This document shows, one piece after another, positions 1 through 13,408 of a stretch of 64,000 bases of DNA (its first letter is position 1; the number at the start of each line of letters is the position of its first letter). This DNA comes from Holtermannia corniformis (lineage: Eukaryota > Basidiomycota > Tremellomycetes > Holtermanniales). Under the pieces are notes generated by a model, which was not told the DNA's origin, did no database searches, and saw nothing but the letters and a program-made list of their open reading frames with translations. A program made the position numbers and the translations under genes. The stretch spans positions 808,277 through 872,276 of the forward strand of contig BCIJ01000001.1 of assembly GCA_001599935.1 (NCBI GenBank), given 5' to 3'.

Positions 1-2689
1 TCGGAAGGGCTGAGCGAGGTAGAGGAGGAGCCTGAAGAAAGCCAAGATGTCGCCGAGGTGGACGAGGTAAAAGTCGAGGCGCCCAACGCGGGATCCACCA
101 TTTCTCGATCGCAGCCGACAGCTACAGCAGCTGGCGTGTCGAGTGCGCGACATGCACCAGCAGCATCTTCGGTCGACTTTGATCAAGCTGCAGTTCTGCA
201 AGCGGATCTACGATTGTGTGCACAGATCCTGACGCTGTTCTTGACATCGCGGATGAAGGAAGCCGAAGAGCTATGTTATTCCAACAATCCGGGGCGACAG
301 CACATGTACTTGCTGAGCGCTGGTTCGATCATGAACGGACTCAAGGTGCGGTGCGATCTCGTGTGCTCTACCGGCCTTGACCTTGACACAGGGCATGATG
401 ACCTTTGATTCTGGGGATCTCACTGCAGCCCTTGACATCTGCAAGGGTACAGCAGCACTCTCGAACTCATTGCGAAAACCGGCGGGCTCAATCGCCTCGC
501 GCTTGTCCGGGCTTGTGCGATCCTCAGCAGCAGCGTCGGTCAAGAGCATGACGGTATTGGAACGTCATGCCGAGCTAGTCTACGCCGAAACTAGCTTGAT
601 GAAGGCCGTTTTGGCAATTGTAAGCGGAGGCGACTGGATGGGACTAATCAAGGAGGCGTGAGTTCTCAACTGCAGCAAGTAGGATCTGATACGTGAACAG
701 CCTCAACATGCGGACAGCGCACGGCATCTACAAGACGCTCGACGCATATGTCCAGCAGGCCGACGCCAATGGTTTCGAAAAGTCAATCGACAACGACTTT
801 CGGTCCGGTGTTGTGCTCGGCACAGGGATGAGTGCGTTGATGCTGAGTTTGCTACCGGGCAAGGTGCTGAGGGTACGTCCACGTCAAGCCAGGGGATATT
901 TGGCTAACACAATCGCAGGTGGCCGAGATGTTCGGCTTTGCTGGAGATCGCAAGACGGCCCTTCGATCTCTCATGTCGGCCGGTGGCTGGACATATGAGG
1001 ATGATCTACCTCAAATGTCAGCAGAGGAGGAGGGCATCCGGAGACCAGTGTGCGACTTGATCCTCCTGACCTATCATCTTGTCATCTCCGTACTAGTGTG
1101 CGTGACTCTTGTCGGCTTTCATTTCGTGCTAAACTTTTTCAGACCAGTCGGGGACATCGATATCCCCACCGCACGCAAAATCTTGGCGTATAACCTCGAG
1201 CGGTCAGTGCATTGGCGGACGCAGTTATCCAGGCTGACCTCGCTCGCAGATATCCGAATGGTACTCTTCGTTCTTTTAGCAGCGCCGCGACTGACACTTG
1301 CAGGCGTCTTTTTCTTGTACTTCAAGTCCCGACTACATACGACTCAGTGCGAGCCAGAGCTTGCGAATGGTGTGTATTGAGGCGTGAAACGAGCCACCAT
1401 TGACGAAGCTCGAGCCACTCTGCAGACTGCCCTTGACCTCAAACTCGAATACGTCCAAGTGAGTGTCTACTACAGTGCTTCATCTTAGAATGCTGATGAA
1501 ATTTAGCTGCAACATATGTGCTTGGTTAGTGTACGAGCGGCTTGCAACATGACGCTGACTCTATAGTGGGACTATGCTTGCAATTCACTCATGATGTCGG
1601 ACTGGAGCAAATCCTTACAGTGCTTTCGAATCTTGAAAACCGAGTCGAATTGGAGTCGAGCAACATACATGTAGTGAGTTGCAAGGCTGACGCTGTAGCC
1701 TGCTCTCAAACTGATTGCATCCCTTAGCTCTACAGCAGCTTGTATGGCAGAGATCGTCGCGGACCGCTACGATGCCGACCTAGAGAGCGAAATGGCCGAC
1801 TTGCTCCACAACGTGTCTGGCGCCACCAAGAGAATTGCGGGCAAGTCGTTGCCGATCGAGGTGAGTGGTGCTGTCTGCCACTCAACCCGCGCTGACTTGC
1901 GTCAGAAATTCGTCTCTCGTAAAGCGCGCAAGTATGCCAGTCAGGGCTACCTCTTGCTGCCAGCCATCGAGCTCGGCTACATCTTTGGTTCTGTGACCAA
2001 CACGCCTACGCGTCTTCTGTTACGAAAGACTATTCCTCGACTGGACGCGGCGCTGGCAGGCCTGGCCAAGGCAACGCCAGAAACATACCGGGACGGCAAG
2101 GGGCACTATTGGGACGGTAGGTCGCTGCTTTGCTTGACTGCATGGTGCTCAAAACAGCAGACTTTTGCCTGACGCACTTTTTGCGTGGCGTGGCGTATAG
2201 CTTTGCGACCTTTCCTGTCAGTCTCGGCGGTTCTTAGAGAGCCGGGTTGACGAGGAACAGCATCGCGAGTCTGCGTCTGCCCGTGAGGAGAAGCAGTCGG
2301 CAGAGGAAAAGAAGCACGGCGCCGAAGAGGCGCAGGCATCATTCGCCCAGGTCCTCGAGCAAGCCGCAAATATCAAAGTCAGTCGCCTGAAGGCACGACA
2401 CTCAGGATGACTGACCTACGCAGCTCGATCATTGGATTCTGTACCATACACACTTTGAGCTGGGTCAGCTGTCAGCAAAGCAGGGTGACAGTGCCCAAGC
2501 CCAACATCATTTCGAACTCGTCATGACGGGTGAGTGCCACTGTCTCCTGCGCAACCATCGCTACCCAATTGTACAGGCAAAGTGCCAGAGTTGCAACATC
2601 AAACAAAGGCACATGGCAAGTATTCTATGGAGAGTGCCCTGCAGCTCAAGACCCACGCGGCGCTGCAGAGCCTCAAAAGCGGCGTTTAG
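1..2689 (+). CDS. IML2/TTC39-like protein, 5' truncated by window edge
   Basis: The reading frame is already open at base 1 with an acidic, low-complexity stretch, so the true start lies upstream. Splicing across about ten short introns (first one about 346-391) gives a helical-repeat protein of the IML2/TTC39 family. Family-like segments are GMMTFDSGDLTAAL, a long helix pair around VLERHAELVYAE, NLERYPNG followed by VFFLYFKSRLH, WDYACNSLMMSDW, and a C-terminal TPR-like pair (HFELGQLSAKQGD, then MESALQLKTHAALQ). The stop is TAG at 2687-2689. In yeast IML2 is linked to lipid-droplet-dependent clearance of inclusion bodies; that role is transferred by family only. Family assignment is good; the exon between about 1370 and 1460 is the least certain part. 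Confidence 0.8.
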
Positions 2690-2823
2690 ATCGATGTGGA
2701 GATGCAGACGGCTGCGGGGCCCCAACTGCACTTCCTTTCACGTGTTGGCTTGTGCGTAGCTGAGAGCTGTTTTGCTGTCTCGTTGCGAGTTCCGTCTATC
2801 CCAACTGCGTCGAGGCGCACCCA

Positions 2824-5800
2824 ATGGCGTTGACTCGCTACTGGGGGCGCCCGCTCATCAATACCGCTCAATGCCTCTCGTTGCTCGCGCTTTTGCTTGC
2901 TTGCTTCATCTGGAAAGCATATCGTGATGATCTTGCGACATCAGGGGCGTGGAGTTGCGCTATGAGCTGGATGATGCCCAAATACATTCGCCAGGTCGAT
3001 TTACCGGGAGAGACATGGCTCGCGTCCAATAGAGGCTACGGCTTGTACCTTTATCGAGAAGACAGGTGGGACTTGGGAGACCAGGTCAGTGCAAGATAAA
3101 ACTCGGGTGCGGAGCTGACGCTCACAGCCCTCTGGTCGGCCGATCATCTTTGTACCTGGTAATGGTGGCTCAATGAAGCAAGTTCGCTCCATTGCAGCTT
3201 CCGCGGCAAAGCAGTATTACGAGCATCCCGGTCACCGTGCAGCTCAATGGCAGCTCGGCACTGTAGACGATTTCATTCCTCCTCTCGACTTCTTTGCAGG
3301 TGTGTTGCGGCGTTCCGCCAGTGCGTGGCTGACTTGATGCTTCAGTTGACTTTCAGGAAGAGCTCTCCGCACTGCACGCGCCGACTCTGGAGCACCAGGC
3401 CCGATACCTCATCAATGTCATTCGACATGTCTTGGCATCTTACGGTCACTTGCCAACGGCGAGCCAACCTCAACAGGTCTCGCTGGTGGGCCACTCTATG
3501 GGTGGTATTGTTGCCAAGCTCTCACTGGCCGACTCTGGTGACGGTTTGGACGGCATCGTCGACTCGATCGTCACCCTCAGTACACCCCACGCTGCACCGC
3601 CGTTTCAGCTGGACAGAGGGATGAATACGATCTATCAGCGCATCCAAGACTACTGGACTCGCGCGAAGACAGTAGATGGCGAAGACTGTCGTCCACTCTT
3701 GATATCCGTGTGCGGCGGTGTATCCGACTCGCAAATACCATCTGAGTTCTGCGGCTTGTCCGATGCAGAAACTACTGCAAGTGGCGGGCTTGCCGTGTTC
3801 ACTTCGGGTATTGAAGGCGTATGGACTGGCGTGGAGCATCAAGCAATCGTCTGGTGCCATCAAGTACGATGGCTGATCGCTAGAGTCCTCCTGGAGATGC
3901 AACCCGGACGAAGCGCGGCGTCGCGATCGGCAAAGGTGCGCGTGGCCCAACGATGGCTGTCAGCATCTCACCCACTTCGTACAGAAGGTACGTAAATGTT
4001 CTTCGAAACATTTGCTGATTGCATGCAAGGTATGAGCGACAACCAAAGTGCTCTGTCGACAGAAATCTACAAGTCATCTCAACGTCGCATCTCAGCCGGC
4101 GAAGACGCAATGAACCACCTCATCGAGATTGATACTGCGACGCAACACGCCTCTATACTTGGCACATTCCGCATCGACAGTATCGGACCGAAGAACTTCC
4201 CGGAAGCTTCGTTTTCTGTCTGGCAGTGTCCAACCTCAAAACGGCCGTCCCTGGACGACTGTCAGACTATAGCATCGCCGGCAACCGTCGCCTGGCTTCC
4301 ACGCCAACCGCCATCGGCGCAACATACTGAAGCGAATGGCGGTGACGATGGTACCGACGGCTACACGTACGTTTCGGTCGATCTTGGTGGACTGGGCACA
4401 CCAGATGCATCCCAGACATCGTGGCTGCTGCTTTCGACTTTGGGACGGGGATGGGCACTGGTCCAGCAAGATGTTGACTTGGCAGACTATGTGCACGTTG
4501 CGTCCGGCAGCAACGATTGGAGTACGTGTTGTTGAATTATCCTCGTGATGAAGCTGATGCCAAGTCAGCCGCTCCAGCGGGCGTCGCCCAATCCTCCTTC
4601 ACGGTGTTGTTTCCGCAAGCTTACAGCTCGTCTCTGTTGGTATACCATCTGGATGTACAACGAGGTTCAGAACACTCCGCAGGTGGGTAGCTGTGGCTCC
4701 CAAATGCACGGTCTCACCCCGTACAAGACTGTTCGGCCTTGGAACCTCTACTCAAATACGACAGTTCTGATGTTGGACGTCATGTAGAAGAAGCGCGTTA
4801 CTTTGTCGCCTCTGATCAGTCGATATCCCTCCATTCTCACACTCGAGGAGCGCCTTTCGCTCCAGCGGTCGACCCTGCTGGTGCCACGATCCATGTCTTC
4901 CAAGATCCTCAAGACGCCTGCCGAGTGACAAGATTGCGCTTGCGCATCAACTGGGCTGCGTCGCTCGCCAAACTAGTGATCCGCTATCGCATGGCTTTGC
5001 TTACATGGCCAATGGGAGTTGTACTACTCGCCTTGCGCCGACAATGGTCTACGCTCAGCAACGGTTAGTGAAAGACATGTCGGGTGGCAGGCACGGGTAC
5101 TGATCAGTCGTAGGATCTGTGGAAGACTTTGGGTCTGCGTTGAATTCTGTGGCGCAACATCAACTTCCTTGGCTGGCTGCCGTGCTGGCTGTTGCACAGA
5201 CTGCGCTCGACACCAAATCTTACTCTTGGATATTGGGCAACACTCTTCCGATCTTTGCGCCATTGATTGGCCTTGTACTTGTCGTATCTCTCGCGTTGGT
5301 GTACATCCTGTACCAAGTCTGTCGCTTTGGTCTTTTCGGCGCGCACTGGGTATCGAACAAATCAGTCGACGTCAGACTCCTGACGTACGTGCCGAGCTTA
5401 GCCCGAAACGTCGCTCATCTTCATAGCTCAACTCGATGGTCATCGCTTTGGGATATATACGTGGTTGCGCCTCTTCTGCTGAGTGGCGTGATTGTGCCTC
5501 ACCAAGCGGCTTCGCTGTTCGCTATGGCACGCGTGTGGTACCATCTGATGCTACGCGGTGTATTCTTCGACCCCAACGGTCCAGTTGTGAGTTTGATCGT
5601 CCCTGCATCCATGAAACTGACATTCGCAGTTGGGCCATGGACTCATGCTGGTCCTTCTCCTACCATTCAACCTCCCGACGGTCTTCATCTGGATACGGGA
5701 CATTGCTCTTAGTCAACGTCTTCGCTTTGACTCGGATCACGCAGCACTGCATGCTCTACCATATCTGCTGTACGCAAGTCAATTGGCCAAAGGACACGCT

Positions 5801-6000
5801 ATGAGCGCTCAAACAAAGTGAGTAGCGACCGTACGGCAAGGCTATGTCGCTCATTTACAACCAGGCGGCCTCACACCGTGATCCTCCAGCTGCTCCTGGT
5901 CGTCGGCGCTGGTTGCATCTTCTTGAAGGCAGCGAGTGATCCGTGGCTTGTGCCATGGCTTGTCGGCCCATATCTCATCGCGACCAGTATAGTCACCTGA
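2824..6000 (+). CDS. BST1: GPI inositol-deacylase BST1/PGAP1
   Basis: ER membrane lipase that removes the acyl chain from the inositol of GPI anchors before ER exit. The ATG at 2824 is followed by a hydrophobic segment (about residues 12-31), then the family motif region FVPGNGGSMKQVRSIAA and the serine-hydrolase elbow GHSMGG with the nucleophile serine, followed by TLSTPHAAPPF. The C-terminal half has several hydrophobic segments, as in the multi-spanning PGAP1 tail (for example around LPIFAPLIGLVLVVSLALVY and a last one before the stop). Multiple introns interrupt the gene. The stop TGA at 5998-6000 is only 36 bp from the convergent end of the next gene. Confidence in family is high; splice sites in the C-terminal third are approximate. 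Confidence 0.9.
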
Positions 6001-6036
6001 CATCAGCATGCATTGAAGTGAAATTTCCGACATCGA

Positions 6037-8899
6037 CTAGGACTGATTCCTGAAAAGCGCCTCCAGCCAATCCAGTGGCGTGCCACCTATGCTGATCAGC
6101 ATTACCGACCAGTGATAGAAAGGTGTTTACTCACTGTTGGCCGTCGACGGTTGCAAGTCCGCTTGTTCGGTGATAGACCATGTGGGGTACTCCATGCCGA
6201 TTGGCGGGTCCGGTAGCAGCGTCTCCGACAAGTGTGACAATTCGGTCGGCGGCCAGGGCATATTGCTCGGCGAGGTCTCCATAGACGGGCTAGTAGACAC
6301 GTTAGGCGCAGTAGCGGCGGTCGACCCATCAGTCGAGTCCCGGGCGCGGGATGGCATCGTCCAGTCGTGACGCAAATTGACCAGCAGCTCCACGGTCTTG
6401 TCGGCCCACGAGTGTTTCATCCTCGCCAAGAGCGCAACGCAGTCCTCGAAAGCTGCCCCGCTCTGTTGCCGGCCCCTGTTGGTGGTCCGGGGACTGACGA
6501 GGTTCATGAGAAGTATCGAAGCCGCTGCAAAGCAAACATGCGCTGCGTAACTTCAATGGCCCTCATGACACGGAACACATCGAGACCTACTGCTGGTGAA
6601 CGGACCGTAACGCAACCCTATGCCGGCATCGTATGTCTGAAGGCATCAGCTGTACAGCCACGGAAGAAGCCAGTTCAGGTGCCTCACCTTGAGTAATTGT
6701 ACAATCTCAAGAGCAGCGTTCGTGGCAGTTATTGCTGCCGTTTCGTCGCCTTGGGTAAGGCTGGCGCGACCGTGTGGGTCCGGTCGATGAACCAGTATAA
6801 CGAGGAGCTGCAGCCGTCAGCACAGATATATCGCCCGTGCATCACTCACACAGTAATACATGTGCAGCATAAGTGCTGCAGGAAGCGGACACAAGGCGTG
6901 TTTGCTAGGTAGACACGCTAGTGGATCAAGCTCTTCACGCCACGTCTCTAGCTTCAGCCGCAGCTGGACAGAGGCTGAGAGCCTCTGCTTCGAACGCTTT
7001 TCAGAACCGAGACAGTATAGACTGAGGTTGATCTCGGCGGCGATGACAAGTAGTTTGCAGGTTTCGTTGAAAATAGACGATGATGCTGACGCGCGTCCAC
7101 CCGCAAAGTCAGGTAACGGTGTACTGGCCGGAGGTCGCCATTGCCGAGCGTCAACACCAGTATCGACCGCCATTGGTTTGGTTGTGTAATTGAGGATTCT
7201 TGGAGTACGGCCAAGTGCTGTGGACCATAGTCTGCAGAGGCTTAGTTTATTGCGACTGCTCATCTACGCACGCACTGATCAATTGAGTATAACGACCAGA
7301 AGACACTGTCTCGATTCGCCTTTTGTTCGACAGTCAATTGCCCTGACCTGACCAGGCGCGAGCAGTCTATGTTGAGACCCAAGAATTCTTGCAGAGTGTC
7401 AAGGTCAACATCGCGATCGGGATACTTACGCACCAGCTGTGCACAGCGACATGCCTGGCATCCCGTCAGCTTGGTGGGATCCAAACTTGATATTGCTCAC
7501 CAAAATACAGCGAAGACAAGTCCTCTCGGCCTAGTCCAGTATGCAGGGACCCAAGGAGCATGAGTCCTCTGACACTGCTCAACAAGGGCCTTTCGCATTC
7601 TTGCAGCGCAAAGGACTTGGCTTGATTTGCGAAGATCGCGTCGGTATACGAGGGAACTATATCCGAAAAGCGTACGGCGATGCCGAGGATGGCATTGTGC
7701 AGCATCGGCGAGTAATGCGAAGTACGGTGAGGTCCGGCTTCGGTATGACCAGAGGCTACTGGCACTCGTGCTAGGTCATGGCGGAAGGCTGACATATCGG
7801 CGACCTGACCCGAGGTGAGTTTCTCGCTTGTCGTGCGAACTGCACATACCATGCACCAAGGGGCAAAAAATGCTTCGAAAAGATCCAGCAGATCATTGTG
7901 TTGCTCGTAAGACAGCACAAGCTCCCGTGGAAGGTACTGCACCCACCCTGGGCCCTGCAGTGGGTCCTCGAGCAAAGACGATACGACGTATCTGGGCGTC
8001 TCTGGCACGTCTATTTCTGGCAACAGAGCAAAAGTCGACGTGGGACCATAGTGTCGTAGTTCGCCATCCCGGTCAACGATCTATGAGATTCCATCAGTAC
8101 TATCCTGGCTGGCCGCTCGGGACTGACTTTCAAACGATCGATTGCGAAGGCGGCCTCATCCACCTCTTCATCAGACTCTGTATCGTCATTTTCTGTCTCC
8201 AGTAGCAACAGGGACTACGGAATGAGCTTTTAAAGTCGAGTTGATCGGTCAAGTAACACTCACATCTGGAGAGGATCCCTCGGTGTTCATAGCCGCGGAA
8301 GCTACCAAACGGCGTTTCAACGCGGCGACTTGAAGCTTGAGCTTGCGAATCACAACAGCTGACTCGACGTTGGACTGCCGAAGGGCTTCCACGTAGGTCA
8401 ACGAAGGTGCTCTGTTCTCGCGTGAGTGCAGTTCGAAATATCCACGCTGGTGTACCTTCGACGATCCGGAATGACCCCCCAATCGCACTATGTGATGATC
8501 AAGAGCATCCTGGCTCTGGTTCACGGACTTACTGTCAGCCCACTGGAAACGCTGTGATTGTGTTAGTGCGTGGTTTAAGGCGATGACAGTCTACTCACCA
8601 GCCAGAACACGTCGGCTTCTGCGCATCGCACTTCACTTTGCTGTGACTCGACTCAGCTCGATCGGTTTCCCATCGAGCTACACTAACCGTTTCCGACAAC
8701 TAGCACAAGCTCTTGACACATGCTTGGTCTTGCGACGATTGAGCTGCTCTGTCGAGTGACTAGACTCCGGTTGCGTATTCGTCAAAGTCACTGCCGGCTC
8801 GCTCACACCGTTGGCACGAGCCCATGTGCCCGGTTCCGCCGTGGCTGTGTCTGTGCGCATCGACGCGAGATATTGGCCATGCAGTGCTGCGAAAGACAT
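6037..8899 (-). CDS. Zn(II)2Cys6 fungal transcription factor with fungal_trans domain (TF1)
   Basis: The N-terminal binuclear zinc cluster is split over three exons: CASCRKR, then KVKCDAQKPTCSG, with the sixth cysteine made across the next junction (TG|T). A likely dimerisation coiled coil follows (VESAVVIRKLKLQVAALKRRL). The middle contains the fungal-specific regulatory domain, recognisable at SVFWSLYSIDQ-LWSTALGRTP. The C-terminus splices out of an apparent stop at 6127 through a 48-nt intron ending near 6082, to finish in SGTPLDWLEALFRNQS with stop at 6037. The start ATG at 8899 (MSFAALHGQY) is the first good in-frame ATG but not proven. Presumed nuclear regulator. The target is unknown; it lies directly downstream, on the same strand, of the permease gene. 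Confidence 0.85.
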
Positions 8900-9141
8900 G
8901 ACGGTCGTTCGTGTGGTTGTCTGTCGCTGCAGTCGGCTTGGTGCCGACACTCGGGCTTATCATGATCGTGCAGTAGCAGTGGGCCCCGGCTTTGTGATTG
9001 TCCAAACATTGGCCGACGGGTCAAGCGCCAGTTGGGATGCAACCAAAGACAACTCTCATATCGGGTAACAACGTCGTTCTGACCAGTACAATCTGCCCAG
9101 CTCCCGTCGCCTACTATCCCTGCTGCAACGGCCTATACAAC

Positions 9142-11575
9142 CTAGCCAGTGAAGAATTCTCGCGCCCTCGTCCCGAACTTCTTGACACCGCCGTCATGGC
9201 TCTGATCGGTTCATGTAAGCACGCGGTCGGAGGTAATCAAGCAGCGTACCTCGACGTCGTCTTTGGACCACTGAACGCGACCGCTGGTCAAATCGGCAGT
9301 CGATAGGTCGACCCAAGGGTTCTTGCGAATGAGCTTGAAGCCAACCACCAACATGAAGAACAGTGGGATGAGGACTGTGATCTGATGAGCTCTGTCATTG
9401 ATGAGACCGCCAGCAGGACGTACTGTACGCTTGCAAGAAGCTGATGACATCTATAACCGATCAGATACGTGGTCAAGGTTCACTCCGCCGACTTACCGAA
9501 AGGCGAGATGAATGAAGTCCAACCGGAAATCAGAGTGCTATGGACTCGTCAGCCATATAGAATCAAGGTTCCTGAGTACCTACAAGAAGATCGAGCCAGC
9601 GAGGCCGAGGTACGCCAACCACGCACCCCCGATAGCACGGAAAGGTAGCTCCTCGAGTGACACATTTTGGCGCTTGAGCGCTTGGCGGAACCGGATGTGA
9701 CACAGGCAGATGGTCAACCACGCGAAGAAGGCGCAGACGCCCGAGATGTTGACCAGCCATGTGAAGAGGTTGGCACTGTGACAGGATGAGCATGGGCAAT
9801 GTGAAATGCCAGGAGACGTACGGGCCAGAGCTCTGGTTCAACAAGGCCAGCAAACCAAGCGTATTGGTGATGATGACGCCATAAATGGGCCTGCAACCTG
9901 TATAAGCCGCTGAATTCTACTGATTCCCGACTTACACGCCCGCGGCAGTAGTCTTGGTCAAGAACCTAGGTCCGTGTCCGATGTGGCCCAAGTCTACGCA
10001 GCGCGTCAGCTAGGTCTGCCTCATCTCACATCGTACTGACTGGCAAGGCACCGACTCGCAATGTACATGGTACCGTTGAGGGCCGAAATGTTCGCGATGA
10101 TGCAGAAGGCGGTGACGGCGTGGCCGACCCAGGTGATGCCAACTGGCAGGACGTTAGCGCGGATGCGTGCGCTGTGAGTGATAGACGCACGCTTCAAGAA
10201 GGCAATGGCGATGACGGCGCGCGCGGTCGGCGAAGACCCGTTGAGTAGCGAGGGGTCGTCGCTGGGCACAACGAGACCTTGCAAAAAGATGCTGTAAACC
10301 GGATCAGTAGTGATCGACCAACAAGCTCAGTGGCGTACCCGAGGATGAAGACGAAGAGAATACGCCAGACGACTTGTTTGCAAGCTGGAGGGCATGTCAG
10401 ATCTCAAATATGTAAAGAAGACGGACATACCCTTGGGGACATCACGGGCCGGGTTGGATGATTCACCTTTGCAGAGTTAGTAGAGAAATGGAGCACAAGT
10501 GATGCGACATACCCGCAGTCGTACCGAGCATCTCACTGCCGACCATGAAGTTGGCGGCCAGTGGCAACGTCCTGAGGTTTATCAGCAGCGGTAACATATT
10601 CGCCATGAAACCCACTTGAAAACACCAGCAACACCATTATGGGCGAAAGCCAGCCCATGTTTCCAATAACGGAAACCAAGCTTCTCACCGCCAGCAATCG
10701 CTCCTGCCGAGATCAAGATGGCGCAGAACATGACCATGACGACGAAGATGAGTTTGAGCACGCAGAGGACGTATTCGACCTCGCCAAACCAGCGGACGTT
10801 TCGGGTTGTGAGGCCGAGGAAGAAGACGTTGAAGATGAGGATCCAAGCCCATGAGGGCACGACCGTGTCCCAATATGAGAGGAGGATGGTCATGGTGTTG
10901 TATTCTGAGATGCCGAGTGTGCACCACAGGAACCAGCTGGTGGAAGGTGAGTGGTAAGCATGTGGGGGTGGATGTGAACGCACTATCCCCATCCGATGGC
11001 AAAGCCCCAAGATTCGTCAATGTAACGCGTAGAGAAGCTGAATGGAGTTAGTATCTTGGAAATGCGAAGACGTACCACTCACGCCATGAAGGAACCGGAA
11101 ATAGGGATAAATGAAGACATCTCTGCGAGGACTTGCATAACTAGAGCCCGTTAGCAGGTCTTGGTTCATCAAGAACTCGACTCACCGAGCCAAAGCAGCG
11201 ACCCGACCAAGCTGAAGGAGATGAGAAGGCCGGCCGGACCCGCAGTGTGGAAACCACTTCCGAGGGCGACAAAGTACCCAGAGCCTTAGCGAGGTCAGCA
11301 ATGCGACCACGGGTACTACGACTCAAGCGTACCAATAACACCTCCGAATGCAATCATCCTGACCGGATCAGCAAAGCGACGTGAAGGTTGCAAGCTATGA
11401 CTCACTGCATATGACGACTTTGCAAACTGCGGCGAAGCTTGACCTGTACAGCGGCGGGCACAGGCTCCTCGGACGACACGACGTTGACCATGGCCTCGTC
11501 ACCCTTGACCGTGTCCATCTTGTGCTGGTCATACTCGTCCTCGATCCGGTCGGTATAGTTGACGGAGCCTGTCAT
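9142..11575 (-). CDS. Amino-acid permease (YAT/GAP1 family)
   Basis: Plasma-membrane proton/amino-acid symporter with about 12 transmembrane helices. The N-terminus (MTGSVNYTDRIEDEYDQ) is hydrophilic and leads into LRRSLQSRHMQMIAFGGVIG, the conserved start of helix 1 (LKxRHxxMIAIGGxIG in the family). Later hydrophobic exons contain GWFLWCTLGISEYN, GGEKLGFRYW (the G-[EF]-xxFW-like region of AAPs), GSEMLGTTAGESSNPARDVP (the conserved GxELxGxxAGE...P motif) and ANISALNGTMYIASRCL. The final exon ends REFFTG with the stop at 9142. ATG at 11575 is preferred over an upstream TTG. Many introns of about 45-55 nt. Substrate range cannot be judged. Its upstream region shares a 33-nt element with that of the 5-oxoprolinase gene. 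Confidence 0.9.
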
Positions 11576-12125
11576 GGTCACTGCAGCCAAGTCGGAGGTC
11601 TGCGTCTTCCTGCCCAGTTCACTGCGCCTTCATATGCACTCTGGCCCATGATAGCTCGCCTGGCTGGCCGGGAGGAGCCCCATCCGGGTTCGCGACACGG
11701 TGGGTAAAGTCGCAGGAAAAACCGGGACGGGTTTGTGACCCGACCGATGTTACGGCACCCGGGGATCAGGGGCAGACCAATAAACGGAACGAAGCGACGA
11801 TGGGCGATAAGCAGCCAGTCTCGTGCCTGCCGTCAGTCCGTCGTCAGTCGTACATACGTGTATAAACACCTCAGGTCAGTTGGTCGTCGCACCACCAGAG
11901 ACAGATTTATGTACTGTATCTCCCGTGATCACCACGCAAGTTGATCGATCGTGAACCATCCTTGCGTCTTGCGGAAAATCCCTGCGGCGCTCGTCTGTGA
12001 TCACGGTATCTCAGCCTCGGTTTGGAATATGGAGTATTCTGCAGCAGCTCGGACGATGAGAGGGTCAACCATGCATCCCGTTCCGCATATGTATGATGCA
12101 CAGCACGGCCTGACGGAAGCAAAGT
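11576..12125. other. 550-bp intergenic region upstream of the amino-acid permease
   Basis: No credible gene is seen here. It holds the permease promoter (gene reads leftwards) and the 3' flank of the omega-amidase gene. The notable content is the 33-nt element at 11669-11701. The rest is GC-rich with several short CCGGG/CGGG runs and no obvious repeat. Confidence 0.6.
11669..11701. promoter_or_regulatory. Shared 33-nt promoter element, copy E1
   Basis: This stretch matches 21503-21535 at 32 of 33 bases by direct comparison (the one difference is A versus G in the middle). It lies about 95-125 bp upstream of the permease ATG. It contains CCGGGTTCGCGACACGG. Conservation over a length far beyond a chance match in non-coding DNA suggests a regulatory module or a short dispersed repeat; function is inferred only. 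Confidence 0.55.
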
Positions 12126-13408
12126 TTAAATCTGGAGGACAGGCGGTCCATACACGTCCTGCCGTTGACTCTTCGCACCGTCAGCTGAGCACTGCAAGAT
12201 GCTCTCCCACTCACCCTCCAGAGCGGCAATGACTCGCGCGCAAACTTCATCATAGCTGGGTCGACGTCGGCATAGACGATGCACTCGCTTTCGTCCGCGG
12301 GCGTCGGGCTAGAGATTACCTCACCTCGAGGCGAGCACAGCAACGAGTGGCCATACGAGACGTACTGTGATTGATCAGCCAGCGATCTGGCCTCCTTAGC
12401 CAGGACGTACTTCGTCCTCGTCGTTGCGGGCAGGAGAGCACATGCCGACAAAGACCTGATTATCGATCGCACGGACCCTTTGTAGGATCTCCCAATCTCG
12501 CGGCCCCGTCGTGGTATTGAACGCGCTCGGCAGAAGGAACGCGCAGATATCCGGGTGGCGCTCGAGTAATGCTCCTAGAAGATTTGGGAAACGAATATCG
12601 TAGCAAATCGCCAGTGCGACGGTGCCGAACGCTATCGTCGTCAACCGGCAGCAGGCATGGCTCGAGGACTTACGCATGCGAACGATGAGCGGTGCTGTAC
12701 CTGCGGTGATGACGCTCGACTCCTGCCAAACGTCAAATCTCAGCGCTTTCGACTCGATCAAATCGCACCTGCATCACGATGCCGCCCGGGATGTTGACGT
12801 CGTACAGGTGGATCTTGCGGTACTTTGCGACCAAGCGACCTTGGTACATCAGAATTGCGCTATGGAGCACATCTCGCAAGCTAGTCAAGCTCACCGGCGT
12901 CATCCCAAACTGTCATGCAGTTCCATGTGCGCAAATCGCCAGGCTCCTGTTGCTCCGGCTTTTCGGGGATGCTACCGCCAATAAGCCAGACACCGGCCTC
13001 TCTCGCGGCCCTTGATAGCATCTGCCGGGTCCTGTCAATGCCTCTTCTCCGTGGGTGATCGCTCTCACATGCAAGGTCGGCGATACTTCACGCGCTGGCA
13101 GCTCACTCTGCTCGATCGGCGACCCAAATTGCACCTCTGGCACGACTTCGGCGTTTGGATGATGTGCTGAGCAAGACATTGGAGAATTGAAGATCTCCTA
13201 GCGTACGGTGAGCAACATGCTTTGCCATTCGATCGTCACTCACCGGCAGCATCACCAGGTCAACCCGCTCGTCATTTTCACCTTTGGCAGCTTGGCGAAC
13301 AAGCTCCTCCGCATGTTCCAGATTTGCAGCCTTGTCCGCTATGATGCGGCCCACCTGGACCATAGCCAGGCGAAACTTGGTGAACCCTTGAACGATTTCG
13401 CCAGTCAT
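12126..13408 (-). CDS. Omega-amidase / NIT2-like carbon-nitrogen hydrolase
   Basis: Nitrilase-superfamily amidase; family members hydrolyse alpha-ketoglutaramate or deaminated glutathione. The E-K-C triad is visible: Glu in LP-EIFNSP (across an intron), Lys in AKYRKIHLYDV, and Cys in ALAICYDIRFPN. Further hallmarks are DVNIPGGI, AFNTTTGPRDWEILQRVRA, NQVFVGMCSPA and YGHSLLCSPRGEV. The last intron must use an internal AG to give LPLW-SQRQDVYGPPVLQI, matching the family ending (LPLxxQRRxDxY), with stop at 12126. The ATG at 13408 starts MTGEIVQGFTKFRLAMVQVG. It is divergent from the isocitrate-lyase-like gene, with 324 bp between the starts. It sits between an amino-acid permease and a 5-oxoprolinase, both consistent with glutamine/glutathione salvage. 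Confidence 0.9.

Noticed and set aside
6127..6129. Stop codon of TF1
   Set aside because: A 48-nt GT..AG intron removes it and gives a plausible ending (TPLDWLEALFRNQS) with the stop at 6037.
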